Assembly (NCBI RefSeq): GCF_024586455.1 | Contig: NC_065922.1 | Location: 78,909,106 to 78,973,105 of the forward strand | Length of the DNA: 64,000 bases | Source of the DNA: Bactrocera neohumeralis | Taxonomy: Eukaryota > Arthropoda > Insecta > Diptera > Tephritidae | Direction: 5' to 3' | In this document: piece after piece, positions 1 through 12,800 of the stretch | Layout of the letters: every line of letters starts with the position of its first letter | How positions within the stretch are numbered: the stretch's first letter is position 1 | Made by a program: the position numbers and the translations under genes | Notes under the pieces: generated by a model | The model's input: only the letters and a program-made list of their open reading frames with translations | Databases searched by the model: none | Told to the model about the DNA's origin: nothing

Positions 1-648
1 GTGGTCGACGCATACTTATTTAGCTTTCGGGGTTAAAACTCTAGAAGGCCAAAAGCGAAATGTTTATGAAGCGGTTGTGCAATAGTGGCACAGCACGCTG
101 GCTTGGATGGATTCTCACCGGATTTCCGTAAAACGCAGAACGCGGATCGCACCCACCATATCTAATTTCAATACTGCGCCATTCAAACCTTCTTCGCTTC
201 TCTTTTTTCTTTGGTGCGCAAAAGAGTACTAATAGTTTTACATTAATGTTGGCTTATTTATCACCTTCTAATTAGCTGATTATCCCATCTCCTAATTATG
301 CGTAGTTTAGTTTATTATTATTTTATATACGTTATATGTTGTGTATCTTCGAATTAAAGTGGTTGATTCGATCAATCTAATGATACATTCAATATGAATT
401 TGTCTTTGTGAAAATTTGTTTAAAGTAGTAATCAAAACAAATCACTGCATTGGATTTTTGGTTCATATACACCGGGAGGTAGTTGTCTTCATTATACAAA
501 TTTGTTCAAAAACGCTGATGCGTGTAATCCGGAAATGATCGCCCACCTCAATTGCTAATGTAGCTGATCCTAACCTCTACTTTAAAGTCAATTGTTCAAT
601 GAGCGAGGTGTATGGACGATAGCGGGCGGTGCAACTTGTATATATGTA
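1..648. other. Upstream non-coding DNA, no gene recognised
   Basis: The first 200 nt and about 500-640 have a more balanced base composition than the AT-rich DNA that follows. I see no convincing ORF, splice signal or known motif. It could be the edge of an upstream regulatory region. Confidence 0.3.
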
Positions 649-914
649 TCGGGTGATTTTTTAAGAGCTTGATAACTTTTTTTTAAAAAAAAAAACGCAT
701 AAATTGGACGCCCAATTGGACTTTCCGCCCAAAATTGGACTTTCCGAATGGACCACCTAAGACGCAGCCGCGGTCAACATTTAAATGAAATTATCTTCAA
801 AAAGTAAATGTCATGAACCAATCTAACGTTTCAAATAAAGAACCGATGAGATTTTGCAAATTTTATGCGTTTTTTTTTTAAAAAAAGTTATCAAGCTCTT
901 AAAAAATCACCCGA
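649..914. mobile_element. Mariner-type MITE
   Basis: This 266-bp element has inverted ends of about 54 bp starting TCGGGTGATTTTTTAAGAGC, and TA on both sides (647-648 and 915-916), the target duplication of Tc1/mariner elements. The interior has no ORF. It includes a short direct repeat of TTGGACTTTCCG at about 716-748. The arms are close to identical apart from the length of the T/A run, so the insertion is fairly young or the arms have been corrected. Confidence 0.88.
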
Positions 915-916
915 TA

Positions 917-3900
917 TTATTGCACTTTTTTTTTTATTTACTTCTCGTTTACCGCCGAATCGAGTTTTGCTCTATACCCACGCAAAATAAATCCCTCTAT
1001 ACTATAACAACCACCTACACAACACCTGACGATCTCTGAAGCGACAGTATTGCTTCCATTGCCATGGTGTTACCATTGTTACAGCACTACTAACACACAT
1101 GAATGTTTAGTTGATTTTCAATTTATTGTGTATGTACATACATACATACATATGTACATACATATATACCTACATGTGCGCTCATATACATATAAATTGT
1201 TTTGTTTTTATTAGTATTCATCTCTTAATAATTATATACTACTGATGGCACACTTTGCAAATATTTATTATAAATGGTTGATGCACTACTTGTTGCAGCG
1301 TTAAACAGCTGATTTGAATATCCCGTGCTCAAGAGTGCTACATCGACTTGCATAAAATTCGAACATACATATTAATCACATTACAAACATAAATAATGTA
1401 TCTTTAATAAAATGGTCCAAGTAAAGGTTAGTTCTTATAGAATTAATATGTTCGCAAATCATAGCACATATGTACATACATATATTAATATTAATAATCT
1501 GTTAAGGTGTTCAATTCAAATTAAAATTTGAAATGGAAAATTCTGACAATCGGAATATATAGCAAAAAACAGCATTTTTATTTAATTGTAAGCTAAAACA
1601 TTATATATTTTTTTAGGCCTATGATTGAAAAAATTGCTTGATGTTTGTGTAGCCATGTTATGGAAGCAAACCCATTGTGATTATATACATACATATGTAT
1701 TAGTAAAGTGCCATCACATACTGTTGAAATGCTAATTGTGTTTTGTTGTAATTTTTTTTTCGGTAATTAACATGTTATGCATGAATGCCATTTTGCTTCT
1801 GGTCAAATCTAAATTTGTATTAGTTTTCACTTCTACGATGTATGTTTGCTATCCATTGTAAACATTCTTTTTTTAATTCTTTTTGGAAAGAAAAGCTATA
1901 CATAAATAAATTTATATTCAAAAACCTCTAATAAAAAATAAAAATATAAAAAAATTTAAAGGTTTTGAGCAATTTTCTGACAATATACATACATATGTAT
2001 GTACTATATTTCAGTAATGTTATTATTATATATTCTACGAAGTACGGTTTTAAACGTTGCTTTTTAACTTGAATACTTTTAAGTTAGTAGTATTAATACA
2101 ACTAACTACATTGAGGTATTCATTTAAAAAAGAAGTCGTATTACCCCACTGTAATTGAATTCAAAATGAAAGCAACGAAGCGATACATAATCAAAAAATA
2201 ATAATGTACCACACACACTAATACCTTCAAACACTTTGCTAACGTAAATAAATTAATACTAAAGTAAGAAAAATAGAATACATAAGCAAATTTAAGCTAC
2301 TAACTCTATATAATCATATATACATATATCTACATATATCTAGATACATACATATGTATGTATATACACAGACCAACTCACGCACATGTACTGTACTTAA
2401 TAAAATATATGTACTTCAAGGTTAGACGGAAAGCAACAGAACGTCAAAAAATAAAAACCGACACTAAACCTACGGCAAAAGTAATACTAACAATAATAAA
2501 GCGAACACCAAATTAACAACAAAAACAAATCAACATAAAAAACACCGGCAAGAGCAGCTAACGTACTGAGTTCCAAATGAAAACAAAAAGTACGAACTCT
2601 GTTTGTACATGTTTTTCGGCGGATTTCAGTGGAGCTTTTTCTTGTCCGACAGCTAAGAATTAATGTTTGGTGTAGCGTCCGTCCGTAAGGAGGGTGGATT
2701 TAATTATAAATGCCAAACGAGTTTTCGTTTTATTAAAATGGAGAAATAGTCATACTAAATGTGAATGAGAAAAGGAAACGTAAAATTACGACGTGAATCA
2801 ATTAATTCAAGTAAAAATAGCAAACCTTTTATAATTTCGTTTTAATAAGTTATTATTACCAAAATTTGTTGTTAAAATAGAATAATTTTGAGACGTAACA
2901 CAAACATATGTATATACATTTGTGTGTATATATGAATGTATGTATGTATGTACATAGAAATTTTTTTTGCTAAAATATATGTATGTATGTCGAACTAAAA
3001 ATAAAATATTTTTAAAGTAGACTCCGAAATACATGCATATGCATATTGGTGATTTTTTTTGGACCATATGGTCCACCTTTACATAGTAACATGAATGTCT
3101 GTCAGCTTGTATCTAGTTGTATACATATGAATGTATGTCCATACACCATTCAGCTTACTTATCTGTAGGTATATACATATGTACATACTTACATACATGT
3201 ATTGCCTATGCTCACCATAGATTTGGGAACGCTCAATTGCATTCTACAGTGTTTTAATATGTTAAAAAACGATAAGATAAAAAACCTATAAACATGAGAA
3301 TTACTTTACAAGTTCCTTTTGCACCGAGTCAATGAGAATTTAACGTCTTTTGTTAGAAATTGTCTAACCATTCATTTGCTTACAAGAAAAATTAAGCTTA
3401 CGACCGCCTTTTATCTGATAAGTTTTAATCGGTACGTTTTTTTTGGTTAAAATAAATCGAAAATGGATTTAAATAAAAATGTAAATTCAAAATAATTCAT
3501 TTAAGTCCATATTCAGCAATAGCAGATAATATCTAAATACTTTGAAAGTGTCTTTTGTCATTATGTGGAAAGTTTCTATATTCCATATACTACATACTTA
3601 TACATACATAGGTAGTACATATAACTCATAATTAAAGATTTTGACTATTGCTAGTAGCTTGTAAAAAGAAAAATCGTATTGGCCTAATTCATTACATATT
3701 ATATAGTATATTCTATATACATATGTATATTAAATTAATGTGCATTTGTAAGAGTTTGAAGAATCATCCCTTTTAATAACAATATATGTACATATCTATG
3801 TATATATATTATAATACATATGTACATATGAAGTTACTGTTGACTTGCCACCCTTGAAAATGTTATTCGCATTGTCCTTAATACAAACATGTACATACAT

Positions 3901-4039
3901 AATATTTTTCTTTAAGCTTTTATTTCATATATGTATGGATGTATGTATGTACCTCCACATAACTCCGATTTTAAGTGAAATTACTACGCAATATCGCTTC
4001 GCTCATCTGGAGTTCCAAAACAAAAATTCTGGAATCTAG
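917..4039. other. AT-rich non-coding DNA with palindromic microsatellite
   Basis: No gene is recognised. It contains many TACATATGTA-type runs (for example 1131-1165, 2330-2366, 2926-2952, 3171-3200). The short open frames here translate the microsatellite (Tyr/Met/Cys/His-rich) and are not genes. Confidence 0.6.
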
Positions 4040-4690
4040 TTGTGCGAATAAGTGTACGATTACATGGGGCAACTTTAGTTGCTAATTCTCGGGCGATTCT
4101 CTTTTGCTGTCGCCCATTACCTTCACACGAGCAACTTGTGTTGCGCAACTCTGCTCGAGTTTTTTTCTCATTCTCTTTCACTTTTCTTTAACCCATTGTC
4201 TACTCTTTACTTTAACCCATTGTCGTTTCTTTTTCCTTATAGGTATTTGGGCCACTCTGTCACATATATTAATCAGTTCTGTCAATTAAGAAATACATTT
4301 TATTTATTAAAACAAATTTTTACTATCGTCTGAATCAATTTGTATGGCTTCCTCCATACATTTCACAATATCTTTAATTAATTCGATTTTTTCGTCATAC
4401 TCCATTTTCTAAAATATTTATATTATATTATGTATATTTGTATACATATTTGCAAATTACTTACCAAAAGATGAAATTAAATTTTTTAAATATATTCAAA
4501 ATATTAATTTCAAAAAAATAAGAACACGAATGCCGAAAAACGTCGCAGCGAACTGCTACGAATAAGAACACAAAGCGAGTTGCTGAACACTGGAAACTCG
4601 GCGCGAGTCCCCTCTCCTCGTCGCCCCCTCGCCCATAAACCAAGAGTTGCCGCAACAAAAGTTGCCTCGTGTGAAAAGGCTCTAATAGAC
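4040..4690. mobile_element. Inverted-repeat element, MITE-like
   Basis: The arm at 4121-4152 (CTTCACACGAGCAACTTGTG onward) is the reverse complement, with small gaps, of 4643-4679. A second related block (GGGGCAACTTTAGTTGC) lies outside the left arm at about 4066-4082. A 15-bp direct repeat, CTTTAACCCATTGTC, occurs twice near 4186 and 4209. There is no ORF. The outer ends and target duplication are not resolved, and I cannot name the superfamily. Confidence 0.6.
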
Positions 4691-6240
4691 ACAAATTTCG
4701 TTTTCCCAAAGCATTTTCCTCTCAATTCAAACTCATTTCAATTTTGTATAAATGTATATTATTATATATGTATGTATGTATGTATGTGTATACTATAAGA
4801 CAGGGCACACATTATGTATACATTTTTGCTTAGAATTATGTATACTTGTATATAGAGGGACTTTTTTAATATTTATAATCATATTGTGAGAGATTTATTT
4901 GAAAGTGTGTGTTCATACGGAAATGTGTAGAAACGAATAGTTTTATTGATCAAAGAAGAAAATTCTAATATCTTTGGGTCCACGTTTTCCGCTGTTAGCT
5001 ATAATTCATGTTTTCCTATTTAATACTCATTCAAAGATTTGCAGAAGAGAGGGTGGTTGAGCAAGACAAGGTGATTAGCTGATACGTCAGCGATTGGCAA
5101 GTGTGCCAAAAAATACATAAGTGCCCGCGGCGCACATCAAACAAATTAAGAATGATGAGATTATATTCCAACCAAGAAGATATCTTTTATAAAGCAGAAT
5201 CTTATTCAAACTGATGGCATACGGCCACGAGAAAAGAAAAGTAAAATGAATATAAGTATGTAAATATTATTTTTTGTATACATACATACATACATGTGTA
5301 TATGAGAATATATTTATATACATATCCATACATACATATATACATATATAGGCGCATTTCATACAAATATTAAATTATATACATATCTATAGAATATGTA
5401 TATGATGGAAAAATGTTCAAAAGTGGAGAATACTGTATGGACTTATGCAAATAGTGTGCACATACTGACAATACATACATACATATGTATGTATAGTATG
5501 TGTGAATATTTTCGAATGTATGCATTTAAAATTTACAGAGTGAATAAGTAAACACCTGTTGACAAAGATGTACATACATACATACATATGTACATTTATT
5601 TTTTCTAGTATTGTATGTACATATGTATGTATGTACATATATAATTATGATAAAATTCAAATTATTATTAAAGTTAATTGAATAACTTCATTTAGAAACT
5701 TACGATTTTTAAACAGATTTCAAGCTTCAGTTTTTATTGCGAGATTTGCATATATGTACATATGTATGTATGTACATAAATATGCATATTAGCAGTTTAG
5801 TAAATATACTAAATCGTCTTAATAATCCGTATTTCTTTAACACTAATTTGATAAGTCACTTTTTAATATACATGTATTTAATAAGCAGCTTTATAATTCT
5901 AAGTTTTTCATCTTATTTTTCTTATTTAGGAGACTTTTGTAAAAAATATTAAACACAAACATTAGGCACTTTTAGTTTTCAAACTGTATAAAATTGGTAA
6001 CTTTCTTTTTTTTTAACCTTTACTGGTTGTTACAACTTGTTTGCACATTTTATTTGCATTCTTAATTACTAATAAATATTTGGTCTTGTCGTCACATTCC
6101 ACTTTATCCACACAATCATAGGACACTTCAAATAATTTGAACCGATTTAAGACGAAAGGGGTTACTAAAAGTTTAACAAATTTTGTTTTAAAACAGTTTA
6201 TTGTTTTTCATAGTTTTTACCGAAAATCAACAGGCAATCG
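4691..6240. other. AT-rich non-coding DNA
   Basis: No gene is seen. Dense TACATA/TATGTA runs occur at 5276-5346, 5469-5500, 5572-5640 and 5750-5776. Confidence 0.6.
5276..5346. repeat. TACATA/TATGTA palindromic microsatellite
   Basis: A compound run of TACATACATA and related units, one of the densest examples of the simple repeat scattered through the whole window. Confidence 0.8.
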
Positions 6241-6244
6241 GACT

Positions 6245-6536
6245 TATAAAGCGCGAGTGATTGTTGCGTTCACGACGAGTCCAACACATTAAATAAACTT
6301 AGGAGCAAATTTTGAATTTGTTTAATGCGACAATACATAAACTAACAGCAAAGTCAACGCTGACAACGCCAACGCCAGCGACAGCGACAACTGTTACGAT
6401 GGCGGCACAATCGATGTCTACGAAGACAACTCGTAGAGTCGTTGAGTCAACCTATGGATTCTATTCTAACGGCAATAGCCATTTATTAACCGGCACCGAA
6501 AAATAAGAAGATACGGCCTCGCCTTTTAGAGAGAGA
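6245..6536 (+). promoter_or_regulatory. Possible promoter and 5'UTR-like segment with a 35-codon ORF
   Basis: A TATAAA at 6245-6250 precedes a GC-richer, CA-rich stretch typical of fly 5' leaders. An ATG at 6399 in good context (TACGATGG) opens a 35-residue ORF ending at 6506. The ORF product, MAAQSMSTKTTRRVVESTYG and 15 more residues, matches nothing I know. A GA run and a CACGCTTCTCGCGTG palindrome follow at about 6530-6555. This could be a distal first exon of para, an unrelated small transcript, or chance. Confidence 0.3.
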
Positions 6537-8079
6537 GAGCACGCTTCTCGCGTGTTTCTCGTCTAGCTTTCGAGTTAGTTGTTTATTTAGTATAACTTCT
6601 ATGATATTGATATTTGTCCTACGGTTCGAGATTACGCTAATAGTGGTTGTTTTTTACTTTAATTTCTAAAGTCGGAGCAGAGAGCTTTGCACTCTCTTGA
6701 CACAATTCGACCACAAGTACTCAAACAACCCCTATTATAGAGCAATAATTTCACTACCAATGTTGGCATTATTAACATTTCAAAAGAGAAGGCAATTGGC
6801 AATAAAAAAATCGAAGGGAGTTAAACACTGAAAGATTATTTCTTCAATGACAAAGGTTGATAATGGTGTAATATTGGAAATCTCTTAATATATTCGCGAA
6901 CGCTTTTACATTATGTAACGTCCGAGTTTACTGCACAATAATGACTGAAGTCAACTCGTGTAGTATTGAAGTCTGTTCCAAATGCCGAAGTAAATAGCAT
7001 ACCAAATGACCAAAAGCTAAAAGCTCTGGAGAGAATTGAATTACTATCAGTTAGCACCACGCCATCAAACAAAGCAAAAACGAAAACGAGAAACTTTTGC
7101 TACGCTCTTCGTAAATATTGGCTACCCAGTCAGCATTTGCAAACATAAATATTAAACGTCTAGAAATCGAATCTTCTTGTGTAATGCAAAATTGTATAAT
7201 GAAATACATATGTATGTATATTGCAGACCCAACGCTATTATTTATGACTATAAGGTGAATTGTGAAAGCCAGCAAAAGATTACTCTAGAATAAAAACTGA
7301 GACATATATCTAAAGCAAAAAAATTTAGCCAGAAGTAATTATTTTTAATATGAAATTTAAGTTTCCGCCCAACCAAACAATGCTCCAAATGTTGGTTGGG
7401 TACATGGATGTCTGTATTTGATTGTATTTCGACGTGTTCATTAATGTCTAGATATCAAGAGTGTGCTCTCGTACGCACGTCTTCGTGTATGTATGCGTGT
7501 TTATGCACACAAAGCTTTATTCATATATGTATATAGAAACTTTAGTGACCCAAACGAAGCAAACAAAGTTAAATCGTTTAGGTCGAATCTGTAGCATACA
7601 CCGCACAAGATGCTTTTAGAATACACAGTAATACAGTTTATAGGGCCGAATCAAAGCCAATAAAGAGTAGGCAATAATATACAGATCTACAAAAGTTGGT
7701 GAAGCGACGAATAGTAACAACAATCAGTATAAGTAGAGCTTAAGTAAATACTAACACTGCATTTATTAATATCTATATTAATTTCTAAATGTAAGCACAT
7801 ACATACATATACATACATATATTGGAAAAGTACGTACAAATGTACATACATAAGTTTGTATTTGCATGAGTGCATATGAATTATTGTGATCATTAGTCCA
7901 ATGCCGGTATCTTGCATGAAAATTTTCTCTTAAAAATGTTTAATGCGTGTCCTATGATAGCTTAAAATATGTATATAACATCGTCAAGGTTTTATAAAAT
8001 ATGTACGTTGGGTCGAGTCCATAAAAATAAGAATCCATAAATCTGGCAAAATTGTAACATTTTGGCTGAAAAAAATGTA
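6507..8079. other. Non-coding DNA, no gene recognised
   Basis: It is AT-rich with scattered microsatellite, for example 7797-7825. No splice signals flank any substantial open frame. Confidence 0.5.
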
Positions 8080-10041
8080 CAGTCAAACTTCCCTATAATG
8101 AATTCGCTCACGACCTGAAAATCATTTCACTATGTAAAAGCTATGACTTTTTGGCAACTTTATTTAAAATAATCAGTAAGTTTGGTTGGAATTACACTAT
8201 TCCATTTTTCATTTGCAACAAAACATTCCAATTCATTTAGAGAGTATTTATGAAAACATTAATCGGTACGTTACGCCTCATCTGCACAAAGGTTCTGATT
8301 AAATTAATAAATGATGAAACGTGTCCGCATCTACCAATTCTTCTTTAACGGCCAAATCGTCTTCATCGTTATCTGTATATGTACATATGTTAAAGTATAA
8401 ATATTGTTTTCTACATTTTTTGCTTAACTACAACCAAGTACAGCTGGAACTCCGCGACTTTCTAGAACATCGCTGTCCCAGGTCTTCGCACCAATATCAA
8501 AATTAAGGTCTATGATCATAACCGAATTTTCCTCATCCAGTTGATTTTATAAAATCATTTCTTAGTATTTCATAAATTGTTAGCATGAATTCCAAGCTGA
8601 ACCATTTTATTTGTCTTACATTTTTTATACTCTCGCAACAAAGTTGCTAAGGAGAGTATTATAGTTTTGTACACATAACGGTTGTTTGTAAGTCCTAAAA
8701 CTAAAAGAGTCAGATATAGGGTTGTATATACCAAAGTGATCAGGGTGACGAGTAGAGTTGAAATCCAGATGTCTGTCTGTCCGTCCGTCCGTGCAAGCTG
8801 TAACTTGAGTAAAAATTGAGATATCATGATGAAACTTGGTATACGTATTTCTTGGCTCCATAAGAAGGTTAAGTTCGAAGATGGGCAAAATCGACCCACT
8901 GCCACGCCCACAAAATGGCGAAAACCGAAAACCTATAAAGTTTCATAACAAAGCCATAAATAAAGATATTAAAGTGAAATTTTGCACAAAGGATCGCATT
9001 AGAGAGGGGCATATTTGGACGTAATTTTTTTGGAAAAGTGGGCGTGGCCCCGCCCCCTTCTAAGTTTTTTGTACATATCTGGGAAACTACTATAGCTATG
9101 TCAACCAAACTCTATAGAGTCGTTTCCTTCAGGCAGTTCCATATACAGTTCAAAAATGGAAGAAATCGGATAATAACCACGCCCACCTCCCATACAAAGG
9201 TTATGTTGAAAATCACTAGAAGTGCGTTAAACCGACTAACCGAAAAACGTCAGAAACACTAAATTTTACGGAAGAAATGGCAAAAGGAAGCTGCAACCAG
9301 GCTTTTTTTAAAAATTGAAAATGGGCGTGGCGTCGCCCACTTATGGACCAAAAACCATATCTCAGGAACTACTCAACCGATTTCAAAGAAATTCGGTATA
9401 TAATATTTTCTTAACACCCTGATAACATGTACGAAATATGGGTGAAATCGGTTTACCATCACGCCTTCTTCCAATATAACGCTATTTTGAATTCCATCTG
9501 ATGCCTTCTCTGTATAATATATACATTAGGAACCAAAGATGATAGCGGAATAAAACTTTACACAAATACGGTATTTGAAAAATATGTAAATGACGGATAA
9601 TGAAATCTCGATTATCACTTTATGCGAGAGTATAAAATGTTGGGTGACACCCGAACTTAGCCCTTCCTTACTTGTTAACTTTATTAATAATCAACATTTT
9701 TTAAAGTGAAATGCTGTTTCAGTGCATCATTTTAACTTCAATCACTGATTACTACTCAAAAAGCTGAAATATCTTTTTTAATTTTGAGACAAAAACATAT
9801 CAGGCTTGAATTTTCAGCTGTAAAATTTGTTCATTATATAGAAAACTTCACTATATAGAAATTCATTATAAGGAGACAAAAATACGCCGAAAGGGTATCA
9901 AAAAGCTGTGTCTTTGAAATTAATTCGGTTTAAGGCGATCTTCATAAGTTTATGGAAGTTCGCAATAAGGAAGTTCGAAAAAAACATATCAGACTTGAAT
10001 TTTCAGCTGTAAAATTTGTTCATTATAAGGAAGTTCGACTG
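8080..10041. mobile_element. Pogo-like element interrupted by a second repeat
   Basis: The left end, CAGTCAAACTTCCCTATAAT (after TA at 8078), is inverted at the right end as ATTATAAGGAAGTTCGACTG (10022-10041). CAGT ends and a TA target are typical of pogo/Tigger elements. The right flank reads TG, not TA, so one base has changed or the end is slightly off. Inside are a nested fly repeat (8618-9676) and a duplicated 48-bp segment (9791-9838 and 9980-10028). No transposase frame survives. Confidence 0.6.
8618..9676. mobile_element. Nested dispersed fly repeat (CTCTCGCAACAAAGTTGC family)
   Basis: The start (ACATTTTTTATACTCTCGCA) and the end (TGCGAGAGTATAAAATGT, 9623-9640) are inverted copies. 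The tail GGGTGACACCCGAACTTAG follows. The interior has the GTCCGTCCGTCCGT run and repeated GGCGTGG / CCACGCCC blocks (8901, 9040, 9178, 9325). I recognise this as a non-autonomous repeat very common in schizophoran flies. It has no coding capacity. Confidence 0.8.
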
Positions 10042-12240
10042 TGTGTATGTATATATGTATGTACATATGTATGTATTTACTACCCTTTTCTTCACCAGAT
10101 AATTATTCGCTATACATATCAATGCTGGACTAAGGCAAACCACATTGGTTACGATAACCGAGACAAGTAAGAAAAGATAAAACACCTCTGTCGCACTCAA
10201 TATTGTACTACATACATATTTATGTGTGTATACGTATGTACATATATTACATATACATATGTATGTATATATAATGTAAGTGTTAATAAATCAATGAGCT
10301 TTTTTCAGTTTCGGCTTTTATATTGAAATTTGTGGCATTAAACCAAGGCATGGGATACAGAGGGGATAATGAGACAGTACGAAGTAAACTAAATGTTTTC
10401 GCACACAAAATATACATCTGGAAGTGTTGGGCGGCAGTGAAACAAAATAAATGACTGTGTGCGAACACGTTTAACAAACACCACTCACTATGTGTGAGTG
10501 GGTTAAAAGCATGACTTTGTTTCTACTGGTGTGTGTAAAAATTCAATAGAAGAAGAGAATGCTAGGGTGCCAACGCCAAAATTCGTATTTTTGTTAGATT
10601 TCAAATGTGCTATATGTAGTATCTACGTACATATACCCATACATATGTATGTACATATGTACATAAATACGTTTGTTTCTCAGAGTTTGTCTTGACTTTA
10701 GAATGTTTAATAACGCGATTGCGTGGATATATTTGTACGTAAATATTGTGTTCGTAGATCGTTTATGTATACACATGTACGTTATTAGGTACCGGTCTTT
10801 TCTTTCTACTTCTGTGGATAAGTCTGTATACATATACATACATACATACATATGCCCCATTGTACATAAGAGAAGAAGAATTTGAGCAAGCATTTAATAT
10901 ATGAAAATTCAACGGCATGGTATTAAGTTGTTTGAGTTGATTCCCAGGTAGTCCGTTTATGACCTTGATATTTTCCGACATTATCAAAAAAATTGGGAAA
11001 CCTCTCATAGCGTAGAATGTATGGAATGTATGTACATATGTACGTCAGAGTGCAAGTTGAAAGCTCTACAGGTGTATAGCCAAAAACACAGCTAGTTGTC
11101 CATAATATAACATCGTTCAGCATTAAAACGCGGAATACTCATTTATAAATGATTCCCTTACTTTATTGATTGCCTTTTTATTTCTTTGTTGTTATACAGA
11201 ACACGGAGACATTGCGGCACTTCGATATCAAAATTGTTGCTGCTAAGATATTTATGTTCATACATACATACATACATATGTATCGATTGTATGTACAATG
11301 TACATACAAATGTATTATATGTATGTACATATGTGTATGTGTTTGTAAAAATGTCTTTATACTTTGATCAGTAATAATTTTTGTTATCATTATTAATTAT
11401 TGTTCGGTCAATGAATTGCAACATACATTAGTATGTACATACATACATACATACATACATATTTAGCTGTTATCAAATACCAATTGTCCAGTTGTGGCTG
11501 CAGCTTCAACTTCAATTATTGAATTATTAAAATACTAACTGTTTCCAATCTCCAACTTAACTTGTTATGAATTTAAATGTTTGATCATTCCTTGAGATAT
11601 CAGCAAGAAAATATTTGCAGGATACAAGTACATTTACAAATGAGATAAATTGCTAGTGTTTCAGTGTTCGCATAACTGCTCTCTAAGAGATTGCTGGCTT
11701 GCCTATGCATCTCTAAATAATAACCCACACATTTAATGCAAAAATTGTAATATACTTACATACATATACATATGTATATATGTATGTACATAGTTGTGTA
11801 TGCATTCTACTTCAAAACTTAAAAATGAGCCAGACAGCAATAATCGTCGGTCGTTGGTCGTCATGTCAACGAGTGCGGCAGTCGATGTGTCGACGGGCGT
11901 ACTGTTAGATGTGCCATTCTAATGGTCAGGCACGAAATCAATTCGAAATCCGTACGTATATACAAGTACATATGTACATATGCATGCATGCATGAGTAAT
12001 AGGACAAAGTCGGCAAAGGGGGGTATAAAGAAAATACGACCCAACAAATATTCCAAAAGAATCGTATGTGTGTCAATTTGCTGCTCGTTTATTTGATGCC
12101 TACCCCGCTGCCAATCGTAATTCCCACCGATGTCTCCCCTACTCTTCTCTACTTCAGCATTTTTGCTACGACTATCACACAATCCACTGCTCCACCTCAT
12201 TCAAGTACTCATACCGCTCTCTCCCTGTCCAAACTCGTAT
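10042..12240. other. Microsatellite-rich non-coding DNA
   Basis: No gene is seen. Strong TACATA/TATGTA runs lie at 10250-10276, 10640-10662, 10828-10853, 11260-11345 and 11426-11462. A GC-richer, pyrimidine-rich segment begins at about 11,820. Confidence 0.5.
11426..11462. repeat. (ACAT)n microsatellite
   Basis: A nearly pure ACAT tetranucleotide tract of about seven units preceded by GTATGT. Confidence 0.85.
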
Positions 12241-12245
12241 TTACC

Positions 12246-12800
12246 TATCGATATGCTGCTGAACAGCATTTTGCCGCGAACTGAGACAAGTGGTCGATAG
12301 GTTTACCAACGGTATGCGGGTTACAGGCAGTATAGTAAATATAAAACAACTAACAAATCGCATGCCTAAGCTTTTGTGAATGTGAAAATTCTATTTTTAG
12401 TAAATTCTCTCATCATTGCGTACCTCTGATTCGCCAACGATCTCGTCACCGATATGTGTGGTTGGCCACGACTCACTACTGTTTTCAACCGTAAAGTCGA
12501 ACGTGCAGCCGAAGCTGTTCGGTGTATACCACAGTCAAAGCAAAAAGTGAAAAAATAAAATAAAACATAAAAGCGACATTTCATAGGGGATATGAACAAT
12601 AAGATTGCTATGAAACGGAGAACACAAAATTGCAAAAGCAATTGCTTGCTTCGGAAACATGTGGCATGATAACTGAGGGGATTAAAGAGAGTTGTGTCTA
12701 ACCTACCGAAGAAGATTGACGAGCCCACGAGTGTTCTAAAAACAACAACAAATTCACTATAGAAACAATTAAGACAAAGTATTAAAAGCACAGAGAAATT
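12246..12800 (+). promoter_or_regulatory. Possible broad promoter or first-exon region with a DRE motif
   Basis: A perfect TATCGATA (12246-12253), the DREF-binding DRE core promoter motif of flies, is followed by TATAAAAC (about 12340) and then 400 nt of GC-richer, A-rich leader-like sequence. Pyrimidine-rich DNA precedes it. A start site for a long para transcript is possible. Strand and function are inferred. Confidence 0.3.

Noticed and set aside
10594..10893. Several open frames rich in Tyr, Met, Cys, His and Val
   Set aside because: They translate TACATA/TATGTA microsatellite, which has no stops in some frames. The same peptide style (MYVCMYIY) appears throughout the window.
12366..12791. 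Minus-strand open frame of 141 codons, the longest upstream of para
   Set aside because: It has no recognisable domain, is rich in Phe/Leu/Cys from A-rich DNA on the other strand, and lacks supporting splice or start context. It is probably chance.
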